This document shows, in pieces, positions 26,927-36,397 of a DNA stretch of 40,507 bases. The translations under genes and the position numbers were made by a program. Below the pieces are notes generated by a model that had not been told where the DNA came from, ran no database searches, and saw nothing but the letters and a program-made list of their open reading frames with translations. Origin of the DNA: Desulfurivibrionaceae bacterium (GTDB lineage: Bacteria; Desulfobacterota; Desulfobulbia; Desulfobulbales; UBA5123); the NCBI GenBank assembly GCA_030145325.1, contig JAQYVW010000023.1:1-40507 (forward strand), given 5' to 3'. How positions within the stretch are numbered: position 1 is the first letter of the stretch; every line of letters begins with the position of its first letter.

Positions 26927-27286
26927 TTATATGGTAATGGTTTCCCGATCCATCATCTCAGCGGCAATGGTGGGAAGCTGTACAACTTTTACTCCGGCAA
27001 CCAGATCTGCTTCGGCAACCTCATAGGTCTTAGCGCAAGCGCCACAGAGATACATGGGAACCTCCGCCTCCAGCAGGGCCGGGAAAAGGTCTCGCACCGG
27101 GGCAAGATTTCGACCATGGATCGTCTCCGCCACCCCTTTTTTCGCCAGCAATGCTCCCTCAAAAATGAAAAAGATGACAAGATCCGCTTCCTCACTGAGC
27201 AAAGAAACCGCTAAGCCCACCGCAGCATTGGCCCTATCCTGATTATCAGTGGAGTGAGTAATCATTAACAGGTATTTTTTCTTCAC
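26927..27286 (-). CDS. DsrE-like protein
   Basis: A 119-residue cytoplasmic protein of the DsrE/DsrF-like fold. It has the conserved cysteine segment MYLCGACAKTYEV and a hydrophobic beta-strand pattern (LVIFFIFEGALL). GTG 27286 is chosen because GGAGG precedes it; the frame's first start codon, a TTG, overlaps that site. Relatives carry sulfur or selenium as persulfides. It is co-transcribed with selD (10-nt gap), which makes a selenium or sulfur relay role likely (inference). Confidence 0.78.
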   Translation of the reverse strand: MKKKYLLMITHSTDNQDRANAAVGLAVSLLSEEADLVIFFIFEGALLAKKGVAETIHGRNLAPVRDLFPALLEAEVPMYLCGACAKTYEVAEADLVAGVKVVQLPTIAAEMMDRETITI

Positions 27287-27378
27287 AGTAACCTCCTTCA
27301 ACCATTAGAAATAACAACTCAAGCATCATAACACTTATAACCCAGCAAGTCCCGATACATGCAGCAGAAAACCGAATC

Positions 27379-27828
27379 CTAAATCTTGCCTTCCCGACCA
27401 AGCTTGGCCATGAGAAAAGCGGCCCCACTCCTGGAAAGACCGAGACTTTCCGCCAGTTCCACAGCAGCCCCTGTGGGATGCTCACGCAGATAGGCCACCA
27501 CCTCCTCTTCAAGCTCCGCCAACCAACTTTCGAACAGCAACAGAATGTTTGGGTCGGCCACCGTCAGCAATTGCTTGGACTGCGCGACCTTCTGAACCAG
27601 AGCTTGACACATTTGGGTTGGATCGACACCTTCGTCCATGCATTCAGCCAGTCAGAGATTCACCATACTAACAACCTTGTCGCCACCAGAATCATCAAGG
27701 AGAGAGGTGACAAAGTCAACCCTGACCTCCTCTTCAAGGTGAGCAAGAACCTTCTTGAGCACCGGGCCAATTGCCGACAAGGCTTCGCCCGGCTCCAGGT
27801 TGGCCATAATTCGCTGTAATTCTTCCAT
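27379..27828 (-). CDS. Candidate selenoprotein with C-terminal winged-helix-like domain
   Basis: From ATG 27828, 15 nt after the ArsR stop, the frame reads 58 codons, meets TGA (27654-27652), then runs on for 90 codons to 27379: 149 residues if UGA is read as Sec. The region around it is VVSMVNL-U-LAECMDEG, a U-x3-C pattern. The N-part is helical (LKKVLAHLEEEVRVDFVTSLLDD) and the C-terminal 40 residues resemble a winged helix (VELAESLGLSRSGAAFLMAKLG). The first ATG after the TGA (27639) has no Shine-Dalgarno and lies inside a SECIS-like hairpin, so an independent downstream gene is less likely. The flanking genes are ArsR and dsrE-selD. I do not recognise the family firmly. Confidence 0.55.
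27622..27639 (-). promoter_or_regulatory. Possible SECIS hairpin of the candidate selenoprotein
   Basis: On the minus strand AUGGAC (27639-27634) and GUCGAU (27627-27622) pair with one G-G mismatch around the hexaloop GAAGGU. The loop starts 18 nt after the UGA. It is weaker than the other two SECIS candidates but shares loop size and spacing. Confidence 0.4.
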
Positions 27829-27843
27829 TGCCTTACGTTCCCG

Positions 27844-28194
27844 TTAAAAGGTTGTGCGATTAGCCAGCAGATCCACCGCCAAGCCGTGCATGGTGGCAAC
27901 AATTTCTTCAATCCGACAATCGGCCAGTTCGTAATAAACAAAAGGCCCACGCCGCTCCACAGTCACCAGCAACGCCCTTTTTAGCTCCCGCAAATGGTGT
28001 GAAGCCAAGGGTTGAGAAATCGCCAGATCCGTGACAAGAGTCGACACCGACTTTTTCCCTGTAGCCAGCGCCATCAGGATTCGGAGGCGATTCTCGTCCG
28101 CCAGCGCCTTGGCCAAAAAGGAGACCGTACGAGGATCAATTGTGGATATATTTTTAAGAATCGGGACTTTCTGCAAACGCTTCCTAGCTCCCAT
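27844..28194 (-). CDS. ArsR-family regulator 1
   Basis: A 116-residue winged-helix repressor. Core motifs are FLAKALADENRLRILMAL and the recognition helix AISQPLASHHLRELKRALLV. The ELCVCEL metal motif of classic ArsR is absent, so the inducer is unclear. ATG 28194 is chosen because the predicted promoter (28235-28263) would start transcription near 28228, after the longer in-frame start at 28248. It heads the minus-strand operon leading to dsrE, selD and the TauE gene, and may autoregulate it. Confidence 0.85.
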   Translation of the reverse strand: MGARKRLQKVPILKNISTIDPRTVSFLAKALADENRLRILMALATGKKSVSTLVTDLAISQPLASHHLRELKRALLVTVERRGPFVYYELADCRIEEIVATMHGLAVDLLANRTTF

Positions 28195-28234
28195 CAGGTC
28201 ATTACCAAGACAACATGGCCATCGCCACCCAAAC

Positions 28235-28263
28235 ACATAAGCATACATTTATATGGCTGTCAA
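28235..28263 (-). promoter_or_regulatory. Promoter of the ArsR1-SelD operon
   Basis: On the minus strand TTGACA (28263-28258) and TTATGT (28240-28235) are 17 bp apart, with A/T-rich spacer sequence suited to an ArsR operator. Its -35 box touches the T-tract of the upstream terminator. Confidence 0.5.
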
Positions 28264-28286
28264 AAAAAAGGCTCTCGACCAGCACC
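28262..28286 (-). terminator. Terminator after the DUF2703-like gene
   Basis: On the minus strand GGTGCT and AGAGCC pair around GGTCG with one mismatch and are followed by T8 (28269-28262). It separates the permease operon from the ArsR1 operon, whose promoter follows at once. Confidence 0.65.
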
Positions 28287-28301
28287 CCCCCCCTTGACAA
28301 C

Positions 28302-28685
28302 TTAGCAACAGCCAGTAATGCGGCAAATCGCCTCCCAGATAAATTGTGGTGGAATCGCTTCATGAACAGTGCCGAAACGGACGATGGTTCGACAGGATTC
28401 CTCCTGACCGGTGAGATCACCACAGGAGCAACAGCAACTCGTGGAGACCTTAGCCTCCGGCAAAATATCTTCGATGGGCACCCCGTCGATCAAAATCAGG
28501 TTAGATTGATCGATCTCCGCTACCGCCAACAAGGTTTCGCGAAAAACAATCTCCACCCCCTTGTCCAAACACTCTCCTTGCAACGCCTGCACGGTTTCGA
28601 CAACTCCAACCCCGGTTTCAGCGCAACGGTCACAGGTCTGCCCATCTTTATCCAGATGTTTCCACTCAACAACAATCCGTTTCAC
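28302..28685 (-). CDS. DUF2703-like cysteine-rich protein
   Basis: A 127-residue protein resembling DUF2703: it begins with an IVVEWKHL strand, then TCDRCAETG, and has a later Cys-rich patch STSCCCSCGDLTGQEESC. The fold is likely thioredoxin-like or ferredoxin-like, with thiols for metal or metalloid binding. GTG 28685 fits the spacing to GGGTGAG best; TTG 28688 is possible. It follows the mini-thioredoxin and ArsP-like permease genes, so a metalloid function is likely (inference). Confidence 0.65.
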   Translation of the reverse strand: MKRIVVEWKHLDKDGQTCDRCAETGVGVVETVQALQGECLDKGVEIVFRETLLAVAEIDQSNLILIDGVPIEDILPEAKVSTSCCCSCGDLTGQEESCRTIVRFGTVHEAIPPQFIWEAICRITGCC

Positions 28686-28752
28686 CAACTCACCCTACCC
28701 ACAAAATGTTACTAACAGCCGAAGAAGTAACTAAACAAGCCCGCGCCCCCAC

Positions 28753-28980
28753 CTACAGCCAACCGCTCACCTCAGCAACAGCGGGCACCTTACCAACACA
28801 CTTCACCTGCCCGTCAACCACCACCGCTGGGGTGGAGAATACGCCCAACTTGGCTATGGCCTGAAAATCCGTAACCTTCACAATCTCCACCTGCAACCCA
28901 GCGGCCTCAACCGCCGCCTGTACAACCTGCATTGCCTCGTTGCATTTAGCACACCCAGGACCACATATCTTAATTTCCAT
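28753..28980 (-). CDS. Mini-thioredoxin (redox-active disulfide protein)
   Basis: A 75-residue thioredoxin-fold protein. The active site CAKC follows KICGPG at residues 10-13, and the cis-Pro segment VFSTPAVVVDG lies near residue 50. Such small thioredoxins often sit beside ArsP-like permeases. It starts 15 nt after the permease stop and is clearly co-transcribed. Confidence 0.88.
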   Translation of the reverse strand: MEIKICGPGCAKCNEAMQVVQAAVEAAGLQVEIVKVTDFQAIAKLGVFSTPAVVVDGQVKCVGKVPAVAEVSGWL

Positions 28981-28995
28981 TTCCTACTCCAAAAA

Positions 28996-30084
28996 TCAAA
29001 TAACCAGATTGAAAAGAAAACCAACCAGCAAAATACCAGTGGCCACCACTGCCGCAAAAACCATCACCAAACGCACCTTGAGCACCTTCCGCAAGATCAC
29101 CATTTCCGGAAAGGAAAGCGCGATCACCGACATCATAAAAGCCAGGGCCGTTCCCAACGCCGCCCCTTTCTCTAACAAAGCATGGATAATAGGGACAATA
29201 CCAGCGGCATTGGAATACATGGGCACCCCAAGCAACACCGCTGCTGGCACCGACCACCAGGCATCCTTACCCATGATCGAAGCCATCATCCCCTGGGGCA
29301 CATAACCATGAATCACCGCGCCAACGAAGATCCCGCCCACCACATACGGCCAGACCTTGCCGACAATATCCCGCACCGCCTCACGACCATAACGCAAGCG
29401 AGTGGCCCAGGTATGCTCATCTTCAGATGAGTCCGAGGCGTCCAGCACATCTCGGACCCAATCTTCAACATAATCCTCCATCCCTAGCCGCCCGATAACC
29501 CACCCCGCCACCATGGCCACCAACAGCCCGGTACCCAGGTAAAGAGCGGCAACCTTCCAGCCCAACAGCCCGTAGAGGAGAACCAGGGCAATCTCGTTGA
29601 CCATGGGGGCCGCAATAAGAAAGGAAAAGGTTACCCCCAGTGGCACCCCAGCAGTCACAAAGCCGATAAAAAGCGGCACCGCCGAGCAGGAACAAAAAGG
29701 AGTCACAATCCCCAGCAAGGCAGCCAGCACATTACCTGTCGCCTCATGTCGCCCGGCAAGAAGCCGCCGGGTCCGCTCCGGGGTAAAAAAAGATCGAATA
29801 ACACCAACCCCATAAACCACCAACAGCAGCAGCATTAACACCTTGGGGGTATCGTAAAGAAAAAACTGCACGGAAGCGCCAAGATGACTTTCTGGCTGCA
29901 AGCCGAGTAAGCCGAAAGCAAGATAACCGGAAAGAGGCAGCAGCTGGCGGTAGAGCAGGTACCAGGCCACCACTCCAACCAGGCCGCCACCACAAACACT
30001 GAAGGGCGACAACCTTTTACCATGAACGGGAGGGGGCGAAACAGGAGTCTCAGAATGTTTTTTAAAAGAGGGCAAGGGCTGCAT
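28996..30084 (-). CDS. ArsP/YraQ-type permease
   Basis: A 362-residue membrane protein with eight to ten predicted helices. The hallmark GIVTPFCSCSAVPLFIGF lies in the first half, and VLLGVPMYSNAAGIVPIIHALLEKG in the second, as in ArsP_1 (DUF318) permeases. Known members export organoarsenicals or other soft metal(loid)s. ATG 30084 follows AAGGATTGAG; an in-frame GTG at 30102 is weaker. The mini-thioredoxin and DUF2703-like genes follow. Confidence 0.87.
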   Translation of the reverse strand: MQPLPSFKKHSETPVSPPPVHGKRLSPFSVCGGGLVGVVAWYLLYRQLLPLSGYLAFGLLGLQPESHLGASVQFFLYDTPKVLMLLLLVVYGVGVIRSFFTPERTRRLLAGRHEATGNVLAALLGIVTPFCSCSAVPLFIGFVTAGVPLGVTFSFLIAAPMVNEIALVLLYGLLGWKVAALYLGTGLLVAMVAGWVIGRLGMEDYVEDWVRDVLDASDSSEDEHTWATRLRYGREAVRDIVGKVWPYVVGGIFVGAVIHGYVPQGMMASIMGKDAWWSVPAAVLLGVPMYSNAAGIVPIIHALLEKGAALGTALAFMMSVIALSFPEMVILRKVLKVRLVMVFAAVVATGILLVGFLFNLVI

Positions 30085-30297
30085 CTTCTCAATCCTTAAC
30101 ACCGGCCCAGTAAGCCTTTGGCAGAACTGGAACCGATGAGGTCAAAATTAAATAATGAAAGCGCGAAAGCAAACTCTGCAAGAGGTATATTCACATACAA
30201 CTATATGGTTAACCTGTTTAAAGTCAACCCCCTTTTGCTTTTTAGACAAAGTTACGACCTTCCGATAGATACAACAGGGGTTATGCCGGAACCGGGC

Positions 30298-30672
30298 TTA
30301 CGATAACGCGGCAGGAGAATTATTACTTTTCTTGCCAGCACAAAGGACCAAGCGGTCAACAGACGGCAACTCCGCCAACAACTTTTGCACCTCTGGATCA
30401 TGCGCCAGCCAGCCACGGAGATTTTCCAATAACGTCTTGGCATAAATTGAAGAAGGAGCCAAGCGATAATAAACCCACTGCCCCTCCTTACGACTGATGA
30501 CCAAACCGGCCTCTTCCAGAACCTTAAGGTGCTTGGAAACCGTGGGTTGAGCCAGACCAATAACCGCACGCAGTTCACAAACACAAAGCTCACGAACCTC
30601 AAGGGCCTTGACGACCTTGACTCGACTGGGATCAGACAACGCCTTCATGACCTTAATAAACGACTTCTCCAT
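30298..30672 (-). CDS. ArsR/SmtB-family regulator 2
   Basis: A 124-residue winged-helix repressor. It contains the classic metalloid motif ELCVCEL (alpha3 site) and the recognition helix LAQPTVSKHLKVLEEAGLV. It likely releases DNA on binding arsenite or antimonite. It is the second gene of a two-gene unit, 34 nt after the small membrane protein, and lies upstream of the permease operon it may control. Confidence 0.9.
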   Translation of the reverse strand: MEKSFIKVMKALSDPSRVKVVKALEVRELCVCELRAVIGLAQPTVSKHLKVLEEAGLVISRKEGQWVYYRLAPSSIYAKTLLENLRGWLAHDPEVQKLLAELPSVDRLVLCAGKKSNNSPAALS

Positions 30673-30706
30673 TGTACTCTCCCACCATCTCCATATTCAA
30701 AACGAA

Positions 30707-30904
30707 TCAGCCAAAACGCCAATACAAAAATAGACCCAATAGCAACAACATTGGTCCATTGGCAACATAAACCACATAGACCAGCGGGTAACGGCTACCG
30801 AGAAGACTTTTAAGCCGCGAACGATTACACAAACGTGGTACCCAGAAACCGACGGAAACAAACAACCCTGCCAAGATCAAAACACAAGCAACTCCGGCAC
30901 CCAT
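30707..30904 (-). CDS. Small membrane protein, 65 residues
   Basis: ATG 30904 follows GGAGGTGGTA. The product has two hydrophobic helices (about residues 2-20 and 38-60) separated by a basic loop with RLCNRSRLK. I do not recognise the family. It is co-transcribed with ArsR2. Confidence 0.6.
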   Translation of the reverse strand: MGAGVACVLILAGLFVSVGFWVPRLCNRSRLKSLLGSRYPLVYVVYVANGPMLLLLGLFLYWRFG

Positions 30905-30934
30905 TACCACCTCCGTCCTGCAGCTACAATTCAT

Positions 30935-31242
30935 GGCCAGCCAACTGCTAATTTACTAGAACTAACTCTGCCCCACCCATGCCATAGCTACCGTGGTTAA
31001 GTTATCTTACTCTTTGCTTAAACAACATAGGTGATTATACCTATTTTAGATGAATAAACACTAGTAACAACTACGGTGAGCCCCAAACTCGCTATTTTAA
31101 GGCGTCCAGCAAGGAGTCGACCATTGATAGCTACAGAGCAAAGACGCAGGAGTTGACCTGATCACAATATACAAAAAAAACACCGGGTGATATTACCAGG
31201 AAACAACCAGAGAAGAGCAGAAATAAAGAAAGAGGGGAAGAA
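30935..31242. other. Intergenic region between the ArsR2 unit and the chemoreceptor
   Basis: About 310 bp with no gene. It is A/T-rich around 31000-31060 and likely holds the promoter of the small membrane protein/ArsR2 unit. Confidence 0.4.
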
Positions 31243-31277
31243 TTAGGCGACGCCGAAAATCCTCCGACGTCGCCTAA
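31243..31277 (-). terminator. Terminator hairpin of the chemoreceptor gene
   Basis: Perfect 10-bp arms TTAGGCGACG (31243-31252) and CGTCGCCTAA (31268-31277) flank a 15-nt loop, 10 nt after the chemoreceptor stop. No long T-tract follows. Confidence 0.6.
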
Positions 31278-31287
31278 CCATTTGGGT

Positions 31288-33513
31288 TTAATACTTGCCG
31301 AACTCACTATCATCAAGAGTTATCATTTCTTCAGGCTTAGGGCCTTTAGGTGCTGCCGGGGAAGATGCTCCCCCCCACCCCTCGCTTTTCGCTACGGGCG
31401 CAGGCTGCGGCAACGCTTGTTGCTGAGAAGCCCCGTGCCCCCTATCTCTGAGGATAAAACGGGACATCATTTCTTTCATGGTCATCGCTTGACCAGAAAG
31501 CTCTTCTGAGGCCGCCGCCGACTCTTCGGCGCTGGCAGTATTCTGCTGGGTTACCTGATCAATTTGAGAAAGAGCCTGATTGGTCTGACTGATACCCTGC
31601 GCTTGCTCGTTGGAAGCGGCGGCAATTTCGCCCACCAGATCAGTAACCTTGGAAACGGAAGCAACAATTTCAGCCAACGCTTCACTGGTGGCCTGGGCAA
31701 TATCGGTGCCATTTCTGGTCTTCTCAACTGAACCTTCAATCAGCTCCGCAGTTTCCTTAGCAGCCTTGGCGCTACGGGCAGCTAAGTTGCGAACCTCTTC
31801 GGCAACCACAGCAAAGCCCTTACCATGACGCCCGGCCCGGGCCGCTTCCACTGCCGCATTAAGAGCAAGAAGATTGGTCTGAAAGGCAATCTCATCGATA
31901 ACTTTGATGATCTTCGAGATATTCTGCCCTGCCTCGTTAATCTCACCCATGGCCGACACCATCTCCTGCATCTTGGCGTTGCCGCCCTCGGCTGCAGTTC
32001 TGGTTTGACCGGCTAACTGATTGGCCTGGGTGGCATTTTCAGCATTGAGCTTGGTCTGGGAACCCATTTCGGTCATGGAACTGGTGATCTCTTCCAATGA
32101 TGCTGCCTGCTCAGTTGCACCCTGCGACAACGCCTGACTTGCCGACGAAACCTGCCCGGCACCGCTGGTGACCTGATCAGTGGCCACATTAACTTCACCG
32201 ATAATCTGGTTCAAATTATCTGACATCTCCTTCAGCGCCTCACCCAACACATCCTTATCCGACGCGAGCTTCACATCCTTGGTTAAATCGCCCTTGGCGA
32301 TCTCCAAGGCCAATTCCGCCTTAACCTTCAATGATCCCACCATATCCTGCATGGCCGCAAAGATCCCCACGGATTCGCCCTGACTAACCAGCTCCATGGA
32401 CAAATCACCCTTGGCAACATTCTGCGCCACCTCGGTAATATAGGCAGGCTCCCCACCCAACTGTTTCATAATATTTTTAGTGAGATAAATAACAATGGCC
32501 ATCCCCAGCAGAATCGCCAGCAAAGTGCCAAAGATGGTAATATTAATAGTTCGACTGGCTGTTGCCTTGGCATCCTGCTGCCGCCCTTCCATTAACCCCT
32601 GCTCAATACTGATGATCTCACCGATCTTTACTCGCAGGCCATCCATATACTTCTTGCCCGCACCCTTGCCCATCATGGCAACGATGTCATCCATGGTCAA
32701 TTCGACCTCGTTCATGGCCCGGCGGGCATCTATCTCAGGCTGCGCCGCCTTCTCTGCCCAATCACCGGCAAGCTTTTCAATATCGACAACAAAGCGCTCA
32801 TCTCCTTTTCCCTCTTTCCGCAAATCATCTGCCAACATCCGCAGATGTTTTGCTAATGATTTCTTACCATCATGAAAAGGTTGCAAAGACTCTTCCTTAC
32901 CGGAAAGCAGGAAACCACGCTGGCCGGTTTCCTGATTAACCATATCCATCAAAATCGCGTCCAGGAGAGCCACCCCCTTAGGATTTTTGTCTTTCACCTC
33001 TCTGGCCCGCATTCCGGCTATGACCCCACGCAATTTATCAAAAATCTCCTTGCCGACGATTCGCCCCTGCAATTGTTTGAACAACTTATAGGCCTTATCC
33101 CCTTTAACCACCTCACGGCGGGCTTCAATCTCCACCTTCAGCACTTTATCATCCATTTCATTGGCCAGCTTCTCCACCGCGTCAAATCGACCTACCTGGG
33201 TAGGGTTATCACTAACCAACCCCTTGGCCTTGACAATGGCTTTGGCAAATTCCGCCTTCCCCTGGATATAAGGATCCAAGTAACCATCGTCGCCGGTGAT
33301 CATAAAGCCTCGCTCACCAGTTTCCATGTTGACCAGCGACATCACCAGCTCATTACCCTGGCCAATAACAGCATAGGTATGATCCACCCAATCGTTGGTT
33401 TCAATAAGCGAGTTCACACTCTGATACACCACCACGGAAATCATCACCAGCAAGGCTAAGACCAGGCCGTTACCAGTAAACAATTGTGTTCTGAATTTCA
33501 TATTGGCAAACAT
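31288..33513 (-). CDS. Methyl-accepting chemotaxis protein with two CHASE3-like segments
   Basis: A 741-residue chemoreceptor. It has a membrane helix at about residues 12-30, a long periplasmic region with two CHASE3-type repeats ([16 protein letters not shown] and [16 protein letters not shown]), a second helix near 325-348, a HAMP domain, and a cytoplasmic signalling domain with the CheA/CheW-binding tip [22 protein letters not shown] Gln/Pro-rich C-tail follows without a CheR pentapeptide. Start 33513 has GGGGAA upstream. The ligand is unknown. CheW is encoded 52 nt upstream. Confidence 0.92.
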   Translation of the reverse strand: MFANMKFRTQLFTGNGLVLALLVMISVVVYQSVNSLIETNDWVDHTYAVIGQGNELVMSLVNMETGERGFMITGDDGYLDPYIQGKAEFAKAIVKAKGLVSDNPTQVGRFDAVEKLANEMDDKVLKVEIEARREVVKGDKAYKLFKQLQGRIVGKEIFDKLRGVIAGMRAREVKDKNPKGVALLDAILMDMVNQETGQRGFLLSGKEESLQPFHDGKKSLAKHLRMLADDLRKEGKGDERFVVDIEKLAGDWAEKAAQPEIDARRAMNEVELTMDDIVAMMGKGAGKKYMDGLRVKIGEIISIEQGLMEGRQQDAKATASRTINITIFGTLLAILLGMAIVIYLTKNIMKQLGGEPAYITEVAQNVAKGDLSMELVSQGESVGIFAAMQDMVGSLKVKAELALEIAKGDLTKDVKLASDKDVLGEALKEMSDNLNQIIGEVNVATDQVTSGAGQVSSASQALSQGATEQAASLEEITSSMTEMGSQTKLNAENATQANQLAGQTRTAAEGGNAKMQEMVSAMGEINEAGQNISKIIKVIDEIAFQTNLLALNAAVEAARAGRHGKGFAVVAEEVRNLAARSAKAAKETAELIEGSVEKTRNGTDIAQATSEALAEIVASVSKVTDLVGEIAAASNEQAQGISQTNQALSQIDQVTQQNTASAEESAAASEELSGQAMTMKEMMSRFILRDRGHGASQQQALPQPAPVAKSEGWGGASSPAAPKGPKPEEMITLDDSEFGKY

Positions 33514-33565
33514 TTAAATTCCCCTTAACTAATTAATATTCAGCGATTCCGGCCTAACCAAACTA

Positions 33566-34078
33566 TCAGGCCGCAACATTGGTGATCTGCTCCAGCTCTT
33601 CTTCATAAAGTAATTGTTCGACGTCAAGAATGATCTTCACCTCGTCGCCCATCTTACCCATCCCCTTAATGAAACGACTGCTGGTCCCCTTGCCGGTTCT
33701 TGGCGCCGGCTCCACATGTTCAGCTGGAATATCAGCCACCTCCCGGACTTCGTCCACAACCAGGCCAATGGCATTGTCAGCGATATTTACCACCACAATA
33801 CAGGTTCGTTCGTCATAGTCCCGCCTCTCCAGCTTAAAACGGATTCGCACGTCCATTACCGGAATCACCTTGCCGCGCAGATTAATCACCCCTTTAACAA
33901 AATCGGGCATATCCGGCACCTCGGTAACCTTTTGGATGCCGATTATCTCAGTGACAAAAGCAATCTCGATCCCATAATCCTCACCGGCCAAATGAAAGGT
34001 GAGATATTTGTCCTTCATGGTATCTTCGTCGTCGTACAGATCCTCTTCCATATCAACGATTTGTTCTTCTGCAGCCAT
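33566..34078 (-). CDS. cheW: CheW chemotaxis coupling protein
   Basis: A 170-residue CheW with an acidic N-terminal extension (residues 1-20) and typical blocks KYLTFHLAGEDYGIEI, GVINLRGKVIPVMDVRIRF and IGLVVDEVREV. It links receptors to the kinase CheA, which is not in the window. AAGGAGATAG precedes ATG 34078. It is co-transcribed with the chemoreceptor. Confidence 0.93.
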   Translation of the reverse strand: MAAEEQIVDMEEDLYDDEDTMKDKYLTFHLAGEDYGIEIAFVTEIIGIQKVTEVPDMPDFVKGVINLRGKVIPVMDVRIRFKLERRDYDERTCIVVVNIADNAIGLVVDEVREVADIPAEHVEPAPRTGKGTSSRFIKGMGKMGDEVKIILDVEQLLYEEELEQITNVAA

Positions 34079-34409
34079 AACTATCTCCTTCCGGTATTCA
34101 TTACTTCAAATGTTTGCAAATACTGAACCATACCTTAATATGGTCGCGCCGACATCCACCAGCACCCAATCAATTCCCCCATGAAACTTTCATTTTGCAA
34201 ACAACTCACACTAGTTGTCAAATAATATTTCCCCCCCATTCGTATTCCAGCAGCTATTAACGATAACAATAGCTACAACTAACCGCACACACCCCACAGA
34301 ACAATACATGCTACCCCCACCCCACACGTATGCACATATACCAATACATGGAAACCATTCACAGTTAATGAACAATCAACCTTAGCAACTAGTAACAACA
34401 AAATATCCA
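34079..34409. other. Intergenic region between cheW and nifA
   Basis: 331 bp without a gene. A dyad (AACT-CACACT-AGTT, near 34205-34218) and A/T-rich sequence around 34190-34250 suggest the cheW promoter. No clear terminator for nifA is visible. Confidence 0.4.
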
Positions 34410-36032
34410 TCAAGGGAAATCAGGAATCACCAATCCATACTTCTTCACCCGATAACCAATCTGCCGCTGGGTAAGCCCCAAGGCGCGGGCAGCCCTGGCC
34501 TGGACCCAGCCATGTCGCTGCAAAGCTTCCTCCACCTGCCGACGCTCCAAATCCTTAAGGGATTCACCGGCCAACAGTGCCGCAGGCATTTGTACCCCTT
34601 GCCCAGCAGCAGGAGTTGAGGCTGCAAACTCCACCTTTGGCACCGGTACAGATTCCGGTTCCGCGACCATATATGCAGGTAAATCCGCCATCAGCACCCG
34701 TTCGTCATCGGCCATGATCACCAACCGCTCTATGAGATTCTGCAATTCACGGACATTTCCAGGCCAGCGGTAGCCATCGAAAAAATCAACCACCTCACGA
34801 CTGAACCGCACCTGTCTGCCATTACGCTTATTACTTTCCCGCAGAAAAAAATCCAGCAGCAGGGGCACATCCTCACGCCGCTCAACCAACGGAGGCAAAA
34901 CAATGGGCACCACATTCAAGCGATAAAAAAGATCGGCACGGAAACTCCCCTCAGCCACCGCCACCTCAAGACTGCGATTGGTGGCAGCCACTACCCGCAC
35001 ATCCACTTCCAGGGTCTGCACCCCACCCAATCGCTCAAACTGCTGTTCCTGCAAAACACGCAACAACTTAGCCTGGAGGTTAAGGGGCAACTCACCGATC
35101 TCATCAAGAAAGAGGGTGCCGTTATCGGCAAGCTCGAATCGCCCCTTCTTGGTGGCGGTGGCGCCGGTAAAGGCCCCTTTTTCATGGCCCAGCAACTCGC
35201 TTTCGAGAAGATTCTCCGGCAACGCTGCACAGTTAACCTTGATGAATCGCTTCTCGTTACGACCACTGACCTGATGGATGGCTCTGGCTACCAATTCCTT
35301 GCCGGTACCGGACTCGCCCAACACAAGGGCCGTGGCCCCACTGGGCGCCACCTTGTCAATGGCCCGAAAAACCTCCTGCATGGGCTTACTCTGACCAATA
35401 ATATTCCGATAACTATAGCGATTTTCCAACTCCGCCCGAAGGAAGAGATTTTCTTCTCGCAGCACGGCCTCCTTACGATCAATGGCTTGATGGAGCTCAA
35501 GAAACTGGGCAATTAGGGTTGTCAACACCGAGAGAAAACGAACATCTTCTTCAAAGGAAATCTCAGGCCCAAAGAGCCGATCCACCGACAACACCCCCAC
35601 TGACTGCTTACCCAACAATACCGGCACGCCAACAAAAGAGATCTTCTCCTTATCAATAGGATTACGCGCCCCGGTACGATTAAGAAACAACGGCTCGCTG
35701 TGCACATCCGGCACCACAAAAGGTGAGCCACTACGAAACACCTTGCCCACCACCCCTTCATTAACGCTATACACGCCCCGCTCCACCTCGGCAGGCGTCA
35801 AGCCGCAGGATGCCCGAATCACCAACCGGGAACCGGAACTATCAAGAAGAGCAAGGGTGCCACGCTCCATCCGTAAAGTGTCATGAAGAACCCGCAGGAT
35901 TCCAGACAAATTGCTATCCAAATCAACAGCTGAACCGATAAGCTGGGCAATTTCGTAGAGAGCCTGCAACTCCAAGGCCTCAATACTACCCAACTCACCT
36001 TGTCCACTTCGCAACGAAACCCTCTCAACCAT
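34410..36032 (-). CDS. nifA: Nitrogenase transcriptional activator NifA
   Basis: A 540-residue sigma-54 activator. The N-terminal GAF domain (about residues 35-180) senses a signal; the central AAA+ domain has the Walker A GESGTGKE (about 238), the sigma-54 loop GAFTGA (about 285) and a Walker B region [10 protein letters not shown]; the C-terminal Fis-type HTH ends the chain. ATG 36032 is preferred because the GAF domain starts soon after and a G8 ribosome tract precedes it. The Cys cluster that makes some rhizobial NifAs oxygen-sensitive is absent, and no nifL is present. It is divergent from nifH, whose promoter has a matching NifA site. Confidence 0.92.
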   Translation of the reverse strand: MVERVSLRSGQGELGSIEALELQALYEIAQLIGSAVDLDSNLSGILRVLHDTLRMERGTLALLDSSGSRLVIRASCGLTPAEVERGVYSVNEGVVGKVFRSGSPFVVPDVHSEPLFLNRTGARNPIDKEKISFVGVPVLLGKQSVGVLSVDRLFGPEISFEEDVRFLSVLTTLIAQFLELHQAIDRKEAVLREENLFLRAELENRYSYRNIIGQSKPMQEVFRAIDKVAPSGATALVLGESGTGKELVARAIHQVSGRNEKRFIKVNCAALPENLLESELLGHEKGAFTGATATKKGRFELADNGTLFLDEIGELPLNLQAKLLRVLQEQQFERLGGVQTLEVDVRVVAATNRSLEVAVAEGSFRADLFYRLNVVPIVLPPLVERREDVPLLLDFFLRESNKRNGRQVRFSREVVDFFDGYRWPGNVRELQNLIERLVIMADDERVLMADLPAYMVAEPESVPVPKVEFAASTPAAGQGVQMPAALLAGESLKDLERRQVEEALQRHGWVQARAARALGLTQRQIGYRVKKYGLVIPDFP

Positions 36033-36381
36033 ATGCCCCCCCCACACATTTTCCAAACCTAAAAAACGTATAGAATAAATCCGGTGCCATCCCCATGCGA
36101 GACCAGCTCCCATTTTCAAGATGCAATATTTATTCCCCAAAGGCATAAAACACCACAAAAACACATTTTCCTCTTACATACGGGGAGTTAAGCAATAACA
36201 AAAGCCACACCAAGACGCGACTCCCGTGTTGCCATTTTACAAAAAAGTAACTATCGCAAGCCAAAGCATCACAATTAAGTAACTTAATAACGATTACAAC
36301 CCATGAACCCCTTCCAAGTACTTATCAGAAAGAATCCGAGAAATATCTTCTCCGACAAAACAGTGTGCCAAGACCCACTTT
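36033..36381. other. nifA leader and divergent nifA-nifH region
   Basis: About 350 bp without a gene. A C8 tract (36036-36043, G8 on the coding strand) lies 3 bp before the nifA ATG. No sigma-54 core facing nifA was found, so nifA is probably read from a sigma-70 promoter here. Confidence 0.4.
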
Positions 36382-36397
36382 TGTAAACATCACCACA
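36382..36397 (+). promoter_or_regulatory. NifA upstream activator site (TGT-N10-ACA)
   Basis: TGT (36382-36384) and ACA (36395-36397) are separated by exactly 10 nt, the NifA consensus. The site lies about 100 bp before the nifH -24/-12 promoter. A near copy with ACT in place of ACA starts at 36364. Confidence 0.75.

Noticed and set aside
27246-27512. 88-residue minus-strand frame
   Set aside because: It overlaps the winged-helix coding region and the DsrE start in another frame and is Trp/Phe-rich without family features.
27379-27639. A separate 86-residue gene starting at ATG 27639
   Set aside because: The ATG has no Shine-Dalgarno, lies inside the SECIS-like hairpin, and the same frame continues upstream through a single TGA to a start next to ArsR1. 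It remains the main alternative to Sec read-through.
36033-36200. Sigma-54 promoter for nifA
   Set aside because: A TGGCAC occurs on the minus strand near 36090, but no TTGC follows at the required spacing.
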